DNA from: Notospermus geniculatus
Lineage: Eukaryota; Nemertea; Pilidiophora; Heteronemertea; Lineidae
Assembly (NCBI GenBank): GCA_002633025.1
Contig: NMRB01000007.1
Coordinates: 62,001-126,000 of the forward strand
Reading direction: 5' to 3'
Length of the DNA: 64,000 bases
Shown: positions 29,473 through 42,500 of the stretch, piece after piece
Layout: each line of letters begins with the position of its first letter
Position numbering within the stretch: the stretch's first letter is position 1
Notes under the pieces: generated by a model
What the model was told of the DNA's origin: nothing
What the model saw: the letters and a program-made list of their open reading frames with translations, nothing else
The model's database searches: none
Program-made: the position numbers and the translations under genes

Positions 29473-30566
29473 ATTTATTTGTATCTGGACTCGATAGTTT
29501 GTACTCTTTGTTGTATGGTAGTAAGGAACATCTTAGAACATGCAGAAGGCAAAGGGCCGTATTCTAGAACGCTCCTTAACATTAAGGTCCACCTTAAATC
29601 TATTGTTCTCGATGGTTTTACAATAGACTTAAGGTNATGCGCGGCACATTAGTCACTAAACTAGTTTGAACGGACCGGATGGCCATTGCGCAAAAATACA
29701 TGGGATTTTTGCATGCATGCAGTGAATAGCCTATGTGTTGAACATTATTGCACACATCCACATCCTTGTCTTCATGACTTTTCGGTGCGTCGTTGATTTG
29801 TCAGTTGGTTCGTTAGTATTTCATGACTTGGGGGTTTTATACCACCCTGATAGTCGCTCTTCAGTTTTGTATATCGTCATTTGTAGCCTAGGCCTAAACA
29901 GCTGCTAGGAGGGAGGCCTAGGCCTACCTGTGTAGGCCTAGTCATTTGCCTAATTTTTGAGTGGCTCTGTCTGCTTGCTGACACAAGGAATGGACTTCAA
30001 TCATCTGATCATGGTGTCATCATGTCATGATGTTGGCTTCATTCAATCACAGGCCCTTGTGAAGTTGTGTTCGGGGCCTAGCTACGGTAAACTTAGCTGG
30101 GTGCCCCAGCTATATAAATAGGCCTATAAGATTTTATATTATAGCTGGGGGCGGGGTACCCAGCCGTAGCTAGGCCCCGAACACAACTTCACAACGGCCT
30201 GTGATTCAATCAACCATGAGTCAGCAGCATGTGAGGAGTGTGCCCACAGAAATCTGAACAGAGGTTGGTGATTGAGACAAAGGTAAAAGGTGTAAATGTC
30301 ATCTAATCCAGGGTACATACCCAGTATCTATAGGGTAATGGCTACCTGTCAGGGGTTAGGCCTAGGGGGGTTAGGATTAGGCATGTTAGGGAGGGGGGTC
30401 AGGAGTAGGAGGCCAGGTATCAAGGGTTGTGGGATGATACAGAGTGGACGACATTACAAAACTCCACTCCGAAATCCTAAGTTGGGTTATCGATCATTTG
30501 TTCATGAATTCTTATTTTCAGCAGAATTGATTAACTTCTGAGGTTAAAATTGGCAAAAGCCTCAAA
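29473..30566 (+). other. intergenic region and presumed RNF31 promoter
   Basis: No gene is seen. An interrupted hairpin (TTAAGGTCC... / ...CTTAAGGT) ends at a single N at 29636, probably an assembly join inside an inverted repeat. TAGGCCTA words cluster at 29888-29942 and around 30360. Confidence 0.55.
30048..30203. mobile_element. 156-bp hairpin MITE flanked by ATTCAAT
   Basis: Arms of about 40 bp begin CACAGGCC and include GTGAAGTTGTGTTCGGGGCC; the reverse complement ends at 30203. The 7-bp direct repeat ATTCAAT lies at 30041-30047 and 30204-30210. There is no coding sequence. The family is unknown; hAT-type elements would normally give 8 bp. Confidence 0.85.
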
Positions 30567-33500
30567 ATGATAGAGCCCCGTGGGAATGAAGAAGGGGACT
30601 CACTCTATACGAGCCTACCATCAGAGGAGTTGCAAACATCATTGAAGAACCAAATCATCTACCTGCGGACTCAGCTCATGCAGTTGATAGAATCCAAGGA
30701 ATCGAAACCAGATTGTGATAACACCCTTTTGCAATTACTGAATATTGATGTGCCTCTCCAGAACAAGTGTCATTCGTTACTCATCAATAACTTGCTTGGA
30801 CACAATAGTACGGTAAGTTGAAGCCTAATAATAACAAGAGTGAAAGCAGTGACATTTTCTTATTAGAAGACAAGAGTTCCTCACCAGTGGAACTCTCAAA
30901 TAAACTGGTGGATTAGGTGGTGATAGAGAGCTCAGACCTGGCTATAATTCACTGTCAACTGGTCGGATTTCCTGATTATAACCTCGACAGGCAGGGAATG
31001 ATTGAATCCCTTCCTCAGGGCAACTGCATCGTGACCCATTTTCTGTCTAACTAAAATATTGGTATTTCCGCTGAGCCCCTTCTGTCATCTCTTCACAGGA
31101 ACCAGATGTTCTGATTAAACTGTCTGCAGCATTCAACATATTGTACCGCTATGGTCGGAATCTACTCAAGGAACCACATGAGCGTCCCCATTACTGGAGA
31201 GCAGTCAAATTCACCAACAATGTATTTCATACTAAAGTGGATAGCCTAAAGGTAAGATTTGTCGTTGGTTTAAGTGAAAATTATATTGTGTTCTTGCTCT
31301 AACTTGGCTTTAGGACCCAGTCGAGTTGACCTCTTAGAAGGCAATTTCCTGGCTGTTTGTTGTGAGAGAAGCATAACAAATCATTCAGATGTGTCATCTC
31401 TGAGATTCAGATTCCTCTTGCAATGACTGAAGAAGAAAACGAAAGTGACTGTTTCCCCAAGGCTTCTGACACAGAATATGTTCAAAACTAAAATATTGTG
31501 TTTGATATTCAGATTTCAGTTCATTCTTGTTGCAGGGCGGACGGCACATCCTGTGTCAGTTAGGCTACACACAGGAGATCAACGGTGGTCTGGCGTTTCC
31601 TAATGACACTGAACCACATCGGGATACCGTGGCCGAGATTAGTGCCGACCTACTCATCGGAAAGTATGAAATAGATGAATATGTTAAAGGCCAGCATCCA
31701 TTCCCATTTCATATCGAGGTTCATATTTCATTGACTGCAAGGTATTAACACTTTTATCACATTTCCCTTTCCTCTGTAAACACAGACTGATTCCCGTCCT
31801 TGCCACTCCACTGCCGTGGTGCTAGTGTCTGTTCTGGCATGATTAGTTGTGGGATTCTGCGATTTGTACTGCCGATTGCTGCGTTTCACTTTACTCAAAC
31901 CAGTCAATCCCTCTCGGACATTTGTTAGGACGGAATATGTTGCTCCACTTTCCTGGTATCTAGATCAAGACGTGCAGAGCAATTTTCTGGTGGACAATCG
32001 TCTGTAGGCCTTTACCAAACAAATTCTGATCTTATGCCAATATTACATTGTATGTAAATGCCTTTGCTCAGGAAATCATGCGTGGCCTTGTTGTGTGTGG
32101 ATAAAAGATGACTATTACCAGACATACACATGTACTTGTATCACATTCTTTTACTCATTGCACTCCTTGTATGTATTGTCAAAGATCAGCAATGGTGACC
32201 TCATTCCACCATACTCAATTATTGAACAAATGAGCCTCTCCAACTCACCCATCTGGGGAATTCCCAATAAAACATTTACAGGTTGGGTATACATGTACTA
32301 CAGTACATGGATACAAATCATTCCTGGGACTTCCCAAGGTCTGTGATGCAATACAATATAATAAGTGAGAAAAACAAGTTCATTTTTGAGTGATATTGAC
32401 ATGTTCTGGTGGTTTCTAAAGGAATACTATTAGTAAATGAGGACACAAGGGATTCTATTAAGCTTTTGATTAAAATTCTGCACCTTCGTGGTAAAACTTG
32501 TGAACTTTCAGTTTTGACAGTCTGGCCTTTGCAGTGAAAGTTTAAGATTTATAACCATCTTTACTTCTTAAGGATTCCTCAGAGATGCAATAACTTGGCC
32601 ACTTCTACTGAAATCAAGTCTGCCATGCCTGGTCCTGTCGTCTCTCATGGTTTGACGTCAACGTCAAATAACGAGATGAATAGAAAAAACCTCCCTCTGG
32701 CGGGGTCGCCCTTTTTGGGATGGCCATGGTAAGTGAATTTGTATGACATGGCTTGGAAATAGGCTGCTGCTCTAGAGCAAAAACTTGGCAGACTGTACAG
32801 TAGCTGTTTGTGAGCTGTCTGAAACTATTGACATGGCCAGAGTGGTCACTGACATTCACAGCTTTTAGTTTACTATCAACAGATCTTTTAGTTAAGTTTA
32901 CTATTAACAGATCTGGATCATGCTTCACGAACAGCTCCAAACACAGGGCTTGTCTGGAGCAGCTCCAGGCACAGGCCTTGTCTGGAGATGGTTTTGGCTG
33001 CTGAGCCCAAATCTGATCTTTTGAGCCCACTCACTGCATAGTGTTCTCATTTGTCTCTCTTTTACCAAATCCATAAAATACATCTTCTGGTATTGATGAT
33101 TACAGTATGTGAAATTCAAATGCTTCCTTACTATCATCTACACCCGTACTTAGATGATTCACTTGCGATCATTTTAGGGAGTAGGTCCACACCTTCTCAA
33201 GAAGACCTCGCCACCAAAGCAGACGCTGTCGGGAACACCCGCTCAGATTCCTATGTCAGCTGTGGAGACCCGCCAGTCAGGTATGTTGTATTCATTACTT
33301 ACTCCTTGAGACCCTGTTTTATTCATTACTTACTCCTTGAGACCCTGTTTTATTCATTACTTACTCCTTGAGACCCTGTACAGTAGTTAGTTCCTCCCAT
33401 TTTAATGCTATGCTGTTCATGGGTTGGGGCTTTTTGGGTTTGGGCTTTTGAATCCATTTTAACACTACATGCTGTACATGTGCATAAGCATACATGTGCA

Positions 33501-36500
33501 TTGTCTTGAATAGCACTTGTGTCGTCAGTCTGTCTTTAACAAAGTCTTTGTCTTAGTTTTAGGTTTACTTGCTTGCTTCTTACCTTAAAAAACACTGCAA
33601 GTATGAAAGTGACGTGTGGGGTTCATTGGAATATGCTGAGCAGTGTTTTCCATGTATAATATTTCCCTCTTTCAAAACTTCCAGTGCCCCATCATGCTCG
33701 ACCCCCAAGTGACGAATTCCAAGAAGTCTGTAGAGTTTGTGAGACACACCCAGCTTCAATTCTCTGCAACTGCCCGCTCTGCGATAATCTTCCATTTTGT
33801 CAGATGTGTTGGCGTTATTTCCATGAGGTCCCTCAACATTTCCAGGCCCTGTTGCACTCTGTTGGGCAGTACGGTACAAGAAAACACCTTCTTCTTCCTC
33901 TGTCTGCCAGTTCATTCGTTTATGCACCTAAAATTAGAATACCTTGGAGGAGATGACCTCCTTATGTATGAATACGTCGACCCCAAGATGCTCTTCTTTG
34001 CTCATGCAATCCTGGCTTTATACATGTCATTGCCTACTAACACTGCTTAACATGAATTGATCATATATTATCAGGACTGTTTCTGTACTTTGGTAAACCT
34101 TTGATTGTAATATTTGATGGGAAGTAAGGATGGAGAAACATGTTAGCTCTGGCATAGGCCTATCTGGATGTGGAGGTCATCAAATTCGCTGTTGAGCGAA
34201 TTTAACATTTCTAGTTCATTACTTACTCCTTGAGACCCTGTTTTATTCATTACTTACTCCTTGAGACCCTGTACAGTAGTTAGTTCCTCCCATTTTAATG
34301 CTATGCTGTTCATGGGTTGGGGCTTTTTGGGTTTGGGCTTTTGAATCCATTTTAACACTACATGCTGTACATATGCATAAGCACACATGTGGATTGTCTT
34401 CAATAGCACTTGTGTCGTCAGCCTGTCTTTAACAAAGTCTTTGTCTTAGTTTTAGGTTACTTGCTTGCTTCTTACCTTACAAAAACACTGCAAGTATGAA
34501 AGTGACGTGTGCGGTTCATTTGAAATATGCTGAGCAGTGTTTTCCATGTATAATATTTCCCTCTTTCAAAACTTCCAGTGCCCCATCATGCTCGACCCCC
34601 AAGTGACGAATTCCAAGAAGTCTGTAGAGTTTGTGAGACACACCCAGCTTCAATTCTCTGCAACTGCCCACTCTGCGAAAATCTTCCATTTTGTCAGATG
34701 TGTTGGCGTTATTTCCATGAGGTCCCTCAACATTTCCAGGCCCTGTCGCACTCTGTTGGGCAGTACGGTACAAGAAAACACCTTCTTCTTCCTCTGTCTG
34801 CCAGTTCATTCGTTTATGCACCTAAAATTAGAATACCTTGGAGGAGATGACCTCCTTATGTATGAATACGTCGACCCCCAAGATGCTCTTTGCTCATGCA
34901 ATCCTGGCTTTATATATGTCATTGTCTACTAACACTGCTTAACATGAATTGATCATATATTATCAGGACTGTTTCTGTACTTTGGTAAACCTTTGATTGT
35001 AATATTTGATGGGAAGTTCTTGATTTCGGTGGGTGCTACACCCAAGGGCGACATGCTGTCTTCAGTTTAAGAGAAGGATTTCTCATTTGCTGGAACAAAT
35101 GACCAACAAGCCGAAATTTTTATCATTGACTTTTTCTGTTCCAGGAGAAACAGTGGATAAACCGGATTGTCCTTTGTGTGGCCTGAGGCAGGAGACCTTC
35201 AAATACTGTCAGACATGCTCAAAACACCATTGTTCTGATTGTGACAATATGTGGCACAACCATCCGAATCGTAAGAACCATATTCGGACTGAGATTCCAG
35301 CTGGGAGGCAAAAGGTCCAAGGAGTTATGCCACATCAGACGAATGTAGCAGCGCAGGATTCTGGAAGCCGAATTGCAGTGCAGAAACAGCCTGGGGATCC
35401 GTCAAGTAATGTGTCAACAGTCCACGACTTAATCCGACAACGAGAGAATGCAACGGCAAAAGGTGGATTCATTAATGATGAAGTTAAAAAACAGCCTGCC
35501 AGCTTTGACCAGGACGCCCGGGTTATGAGTCCATCACAAGCCAAGGCTTATTTTGAACAGAGGTCTTCTGTGGGTGACGCAGCTGCCAGGAAGGGTTTTC
35601 AGTTTGCAGGGAAAGTCTCCGGTGTTCAAAAGGACATCACTGGCCAGAGCTCTGCATCACCGAACATCGCCTCAGAGGAAAATACTTACGTTGTTTTACC
35701 AAGACGAGACACGTAAGTTTCTTATTCAAACTGCTGATGAAAATGAGACTGGTTTATTCCTTTTCTATTCTATATTTGGCCAGTAAACTCCTTCATGTAA
35801 TGTGTTGTGCTCTTTCAGGGGTCCGACATCTTTCCTGAACACCGAACCTTCAAGTATAGAAGCAGAGAGCATATATTCCTCCATGCATCCGGCGGCCAAT
35901 GTAAGTGAAAACAATCAAACCAACCAGGGACTTGTTGGTGGCACATCTCGTCCCAATAAAAAACCTCCAGTCCCACCTCCGAAACCAAAACTTCTGAAGA
36001 AACCAAGCTTTTCGTCTAAGAAGGATGTGAGTAATGACTTACTCAATAGACGTGACCTTGCCTAGCTTAGTACTGTACATGGCTGCTACTTGAAGGACCT
36101 GCCTTCTCATCTGTAGAACTGGCTCGGACCATAGTATAGGCTAGACTGATCCTGGGTCTACCTCCATATCTGTTACCTCTGATCCGAAGGCTTACCACCA
36201 CATTTAACACTTCTCTTAAGGGCACCGCAGACTGGCGACTAAAATGGGGGCGACTACCGATGCGACTACTACGTCGCCTGCCGTAATTGCCTTTGCGGTC
36301 GATCAATGATGTCATCCACGACATCACTGATCTTCCAAAGAAGCATCTGTCGCAAACAAGTCAACAAAAACTAAAAAATCTGAAAAATGTTCAGTCGCTT
36401 CTGTGGTCGCGAGGCCGGTCGCCTACAAAATCGCTCGAAAAAATCGCTAGTGTGCGGTGCCCTTTAGGTGACTGCCCTTGGCCCTGAACCACAAGTTTTG

Positions 36501-39500
36501 GGGGCTTGAATCCTAATCCTTGCTTTGATTCCCAGCCTCTTTTTCAATAAAATATCCCTAATCGATTCATTGTCCCGTCCTGTGTCAGGGCTTCTTGGGC
36601 AGCTCAGCGATTCCCTAGATCCCACACCACCCAGTTATAGAACCCAGGCAGGGTGTGGGCCGCTCTTCAGTTGGGGTTGCAGTTTTGGTTGCAGTTTTGG
36701 CAGGTGCTGGTTGTCATAATCGTAATGTCAGCGTGTATAAAGCCGAAAGCACTCACTGAACAAGATCTAACCCTCACTTACTCTGTAGAAGTGTACTTTT
36801 GATAACTTTCTCACTTGTTGATATTCACTGCTGGGTGGGACTTGGACTTCATTTGCACTGTAGTCAATCATAAGAGTTCTCTCACAATACTGAATAAGAA
36901 AAACTTCAATTGTAGATATGTATAATTGAAAACTCGGCCCTCAGTGGTGTCTTGAGTTCATTTTGATAATTCTGGCCATTCGTAGGTTGTGGAAGTTCCA
37001 GGTACCGGTAACTGCTTTCATGACCTGCAAGTTTGGAAACTAATTTATGTCTCAGGAGTTCTTGCGGCTGAAAATTTAACTTTTTTCGGTGATTTTCCAG
37101 GCACCTCAACTTCCTCCAAAACCACATCTTCACCATGATAAGGACATGAAAGTAGGGTCTACTATTTTGGAAGGATTGATGAAGGTGGAACCATCGGTTA
37201 GACAGGTCATGTTGGATAAAGAGCTGAAGAAGTTGGAAATTGATTCGAAAGGTTTACAGGATGGAATTAAAATCTACGCTGATATGGGGAAAGAAAGAGA
37301 CCGTGAATGTGAGAGGATGAAAAACGTGCTGGCTGAAAATCAAAAAGAATTCCGTGAATTGTGTGAATATCGGGAGCAGTTTGGCATCGGAAAATATGTC
37401 CCTGAGACGGACGTTATGGGCATCGAGAAGAATGTTCCTGCAGGCGTGGCTAAATATCTTCCACGGTCAAGTGATGAAGATGTGAACAGAAACAAGTCAG
37501 AGAAACTTTTACCTAAACAGGCTTGGCCTGATAAGGATGTGATCCCAAAGTCTGCTTCTGTTGAAGCTCCTTCTCCAGCTCATGTACATCTGCACGGTGT
37601 GTCCTCGGGTGATTTAGACGACGATATTGACATACTTCGACCACCTCCCATCCGTCCTTTAGATAGCCTGGGTTCTTTCGCGCCCCTCTCTGTCCAACAA
37701 GTTCCTACTCGTCGTGATGAATCTGTGGAGAAAGTGGATGAAATTCCTCAGTCGAGATGGGAATGTCAGTTCTGTACATTTCACAATGAAAGAGGAAGCA
37801 ACAAATGCTCGATGTGTGAATCCATAAACGTCAACCCAAAATATTTGGACCAGGAGAAAGATGTGAAAACAGCTGCCCAGAAATTTGAGAAGATGATGTT
37901 GGAAGTACCCCTGGTAAGTGAAAGCAGTTGACTCAAATTGCACATTATTACCCCAGCCTCTACAGAAACCTTTCTGAGGAACTCAAGGAGCAGCTCATTC
38001 GTGGCCCAGTTTAGTTTAAAGATCAGTTAACACAAAGTGACAGTTGCAAGGGGATTCAATTTGGGGCCTCTGGTCACCAGTCGCACACTCAAAGCACCAT
38101 GACTTCGCATTCCAGTTAAACCTGGTGTACAAAGTCAATGTTATTTTACTGTCTTTGAACATGTATACAATGTTGATGGTTTATTCCTGTAGGACCAGCG
38201 ACCTCGTACACGCAGCATGGAGGATCTGGACCTGAAAGAGAAGGGGATACCCGATATGTTCAAGAGTCAAACACTTGGACGTAGAATTAGCAAACTGGAA
38301 GAAGAGAGACGGCTTCATCGTCAACTGGAGGCTGACGGCAAATCTATTGTGGAGAGATTAAGGGTGAGTGTGATTCAGCAGGGAACAGGTCTACAATGCT
38401 CGTGTTCGCCATTGGATTCTCTGATGAACGTGGTCTTAATATATCATCGAGGTTGATTTCACTTGACTAGCCTGGGTTATGTGTCTTCAATACAGTTCTG
38501 AGTGCCAGACTATGAAATCAAAAGGAGTTGGTCCACAGCTTTGTAAAGGCACTTTATTTCTGTACCCCTGGATTACGATTTTCATTCTTGTTTCTCTCTA
38601 GAATGTCGAAGGCCACGAAGGTGGTGATTACAACATTGATAAGTTTGAGATCGCGTCACGTCTGTGTAACGACTGGGGCCTTGAACCATTCGAGTGGCTG
38701 CAGGAGTACTGGGATCAGTTTAAAGACAATGCACTCGCTCAAGCCATTCATGTTGGAAAGAATGATGTCCAGGATGTGTTGAGTACGCTCTCGATGGATG
38801 AGCTGGAGGCAGCCTTGTTGGAATGTAAAGATGTTGAAAAAGCGATTGAAAAATGTCGGACAAACAGAAAGAGAATGGTAGGTGGTGTTACTTAAGGCGC
38901 ACCTCCACCTGACAGTTTTTTCGCAGAAGTTGGCTCACAATGGGCAACTCAACTGCAAGCATCTGGTTGTGTCATTGGTCTCAGCGTATTAAGCTGTGAG
39001 GGAACAAGCTCCTTAAGATGCCTGGCATCATGTGTTCAAAAGAATTTAGGACAGTGTCGGGGCACAGAGCATCAGACTNCCAGAAATTTGAAAAGATGAC
39101 GTTGGACCGGCCCCTGGTAAGTAGTAAATTAGTTGACTCAAATTGCACTTCACATTTATTATTACTCCAAGCCTCTCCAGAACCCTTTCTGAGGAACTCA
39201 AGGAGCCAGCCCAGTTTAGTTTAAAGATCAGTTAACACAAAGTAACAGTTGCACGAGGATTCAATTTGGGGCCTCTGGTCACCAGTCGCACACTCAAAGC
39301 ACCATGACTTCGCACTCCAGTTAAACCTGGTGTACAAAGTCAATGTTACTGTCTTTGAACATGTATACAATGTTGATGGTTTATTCTTGTAGGACCAGCG
39401 ACCTCGTACACGCAGCATGGAGGATCTGGACCTGAAAGAGAAGGGGATGCCGGATATGTTCAAGAGTCAAACACTCGGACGTAGAATTAGCAAACTGGAA

Positions 39501-42500
39501 GAAGAGAGACGGCTTCATCATCAACTGGAGGCTGACGGCAAATCTATTGTGGAGAGATTAAGGGTGAGTGTGATTCAGCAGGGAACAGGTCTACAATGCT
39601 CGTGTTCGCCATTGGATTCTCTGATGAACGTGGTCTTAATATATCATCGAGGTTGATTTCACTTGACTAGCCTGGGTTATGTGTCTTCAATACAGTTCTG
39701 AGTGCCAGACTATGAAATCAAAAGGAGGTGGTCCACAGCTTTGTAAAGGCACTTTATTTCTGTACCCCTGGATTACGATTTTCATTCTTGTTTCTCTCTA
39801 GAATGTCGAAGGCCACGAAGGTGGTGATTACAACATTGATAAGTTTGAGATCGCGTCACGCCTGTGTAACGACTGGGGCCTTGAACCCTTCGAGTGGCTA
39901 CAGGAATACTGGGATCAGTTTAAAGACAATGCGCTGGCTCAAGCCATTCATGTTGGAAAGAATGATGTCCAGGATGTGTTGAGTACGCTCTCGATGGATG
40001 AGTTGGAGGCAGCCTTGTTGGAGTGTAAAGATGTGGAAAAAGCGATTGAGAAATGTCGGACGAACAGAAAGAGAATGGTAGGTGGTGTCATTTAGAATTT
40101 AGGATCGGGTGGTGGGGAGGGCACAGAGCATCAGGCTCATGTTCGAAAGGCTGCCAGTTCAGTTCTGAGTTGAGTCACCATTATGTTAATTCTCGTGTAT
40201 TTCACAGGTTGAGGAGTTGCGATCAGTGACAGAAATCCCCGTGGCGGACATTATCAAAATGATCGGTGAGTGTAAGGGAAATGAAGACGATGTTATCAAG
40301 AAGATCGATGAAGCGGTGATGCAGGAGGTACTGGATGCTGTGTGGGAAGAGGAAGAGGATGAGGATGTACTCATCAGACAGGAGGGATTCCTACACTTTA
40401 TACAGAACGAGGAGGTTGAACTGGAGGTACTATACTTCACAATTCTCGAAGAATCAAAATCCTTCAGTTGCTGTCAGTTGGCGGTGGTGTTCAAGAACAT
40501 TGGCTGATATTCATAAAAGCTAGCAAATGCTTTTACTTCAAGTTTTATAGTGCATTTGCATTGGACCTTGCTGTGCAAATCTTAAGTAAAAGCGTTTGCT
40601 AGCTTTTATGAATACCAGCCAGTGAGTCAAAACCTTAGCACCAAATATGACTTTATATGAATAGCTGTATAGACAACATTGAGCTAGTTTGATGTCCAGC
40701 TGGAGGAAATTGGAGTGTCCGGAGAAAACCTGCACTGCCAAAGAGAGTCGCCCTCATTATCACATGAAGTGCAGGTCTGACCGGGGATCAAACCTGGACC
40801 TCAGAGGTGACAGGTGCTGAAGTTTCCACCGTGCCACTCTGACAGCCCGCCCAAGATTCTCTTCACCTAATCTTGTCCCTTGTCTATTTCAGCGTCGGTT
40901 ACGTGCCCTGCTGGTACAGGGTCAAATGGAAAGATGGGTAGATGCTGAAATTGTCCTGGATATCTTGGATGATGGAACTCTTGACCTCGACCAAGCATCA
41001 CTTGAAGATATCATCAGTGCTGCCAAAGAGGCTGCCGGTGATCTTGTCAGATGTAAATCGTATTTGCGACAGGAATGTGAATTATGCTTTTGTTTGTTCC
41101 CTATGAACAAGGTAAGTACTGGTAGTTGAAACGGAAATTAAGTGATTTGAACTCTTTCCTCACCAAGTGTTGGTTGGTGATGGGAGCCATTTCACTTCAT
41201 TCAACTTGTTACAGCAGAATTCATGTCTATTTCCAGATACGCAACCTTGTCCACTGCCAGTGTAAGATGTGTGAAGGTTGCCTGACAGAAAACGTCCAAG
41301 TTGCTGCTCGTGATCGGGAAGCACGTCACATGGCCTGCCCAGTCTGTGGGGAACCTGACTTGCAAAATGATGAAGCCCGGGCAGCCACACATTTCCAGAT
41401 ATTAGACTTGATAGTAAGTATTCGAATTGGGTTCGCGTTGCATTGTTTAGCTTGTCTCAATATCATGAAGGACGTCCTCTGCATGTGCCAGCTCAAAAAG
41501 GTGGAGCAGCTGATCAGGGCCCATGTTCCCGAATCTGTCGTTAGGTTAACGATGTCGTTAAAACTGGAAAAATGCATAGCGTAACGACATCGTTAACCTT
41601 ACGACGGCTTCGGGAACATGGGTCCTGGCTGGCTTGGCTGAAACCTTTGATTTCTCATAATTTTTAAAGTGCTCATGTTATTCTGTTCCAGGTTAAAAAC
41701 CTTCTTGACGATGACACCTACCAACTCTTCCAGAGGAAATTGCGGGATTGGAGTCTTATGAAAGATCCTAACTTCAGATGGTGTTCTCATGTAAGTTGTG
41801 TCCAAACAGTTGGCATCACTACTTGTACTAACTTGAGATTATGACACTCTTGCTCATGTTTTCTGTGACACTGAATAAGAATCCAACGTAATATATTCAT
41901 GTCTCGTTTTTCAGTGCGAATGTGGTATAATTTTCACCAATGAAGATGGACAGCTGAAGATGACATGTCCCGAGTGTCACCACGGAACATGCTTCAGCTG
42001 TAAAGAAAAGGTAATACCTCGAAGGGGAGGTTCTTGGATAGACTTAGGCCTGGTGCCATTATACAGTCTGACGATCCTGTTTGGATCATGTTGCATAAGC
42101 TCACCTTTGTGCTTCATTGTTACAGTGGGAAGACCAACATGATGGCCTGACGTGCGAACAGTTCAGACAGTGGAAATATGACAACAACCCTGAGCTACAA
42201 GCGGCGGGACTTGCTAAACATCTGGAGGAGAATGGAATTGGTATGTGATCTTGAGATTGTTGTGGAATTGGTTGGCTGAGGCCAGGGACTCCCAAGATGT
42301 CACAAACCAACAAAATGAAGCCACCCATAACTGTATTGGAATCCTGGCTGTAAAAAAAGAGGCCAGTATGAAGAGTGTACTACTTAAGCCTTTGACCTCT
42401 TTCAGCTCATTTCTTTTTCCTCCAGTTTGTACAGTACCTCTTTGACCTCATTTCAGATTGCCCCAGCTGCAAGTTCCGATTCACACTCGCCAGGGGAGGG

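Larger units (their letters stand above)
33290..35016 (+). repeat. 894-bp-offset duplication containing RNF31 exon 5
   Basis: 33290-34128 corresponds to about 34215-35016. Each copy has the full finger exon with acceptor and donor: 33685-33873 and 34579-34767, both 189 nt and phase 1 at each end. The proteins differ at two residues (CDNL/CENL, ALLH/ALSH). Confidence 0.92.

Noticed and set aside
33290-33380. CRISPR-like regular repeats
   Set aside because: The 31-bp units are directly adjacent with no spacers, in an animal intron; it is a minisatellite.
36067-36720. Possible extra RNF31 exons in the intron 36027-37100
   Set aside because: Frames here lack matching splice phases and HOIP similarity; the junction 36026 to 37101 is already in phase.
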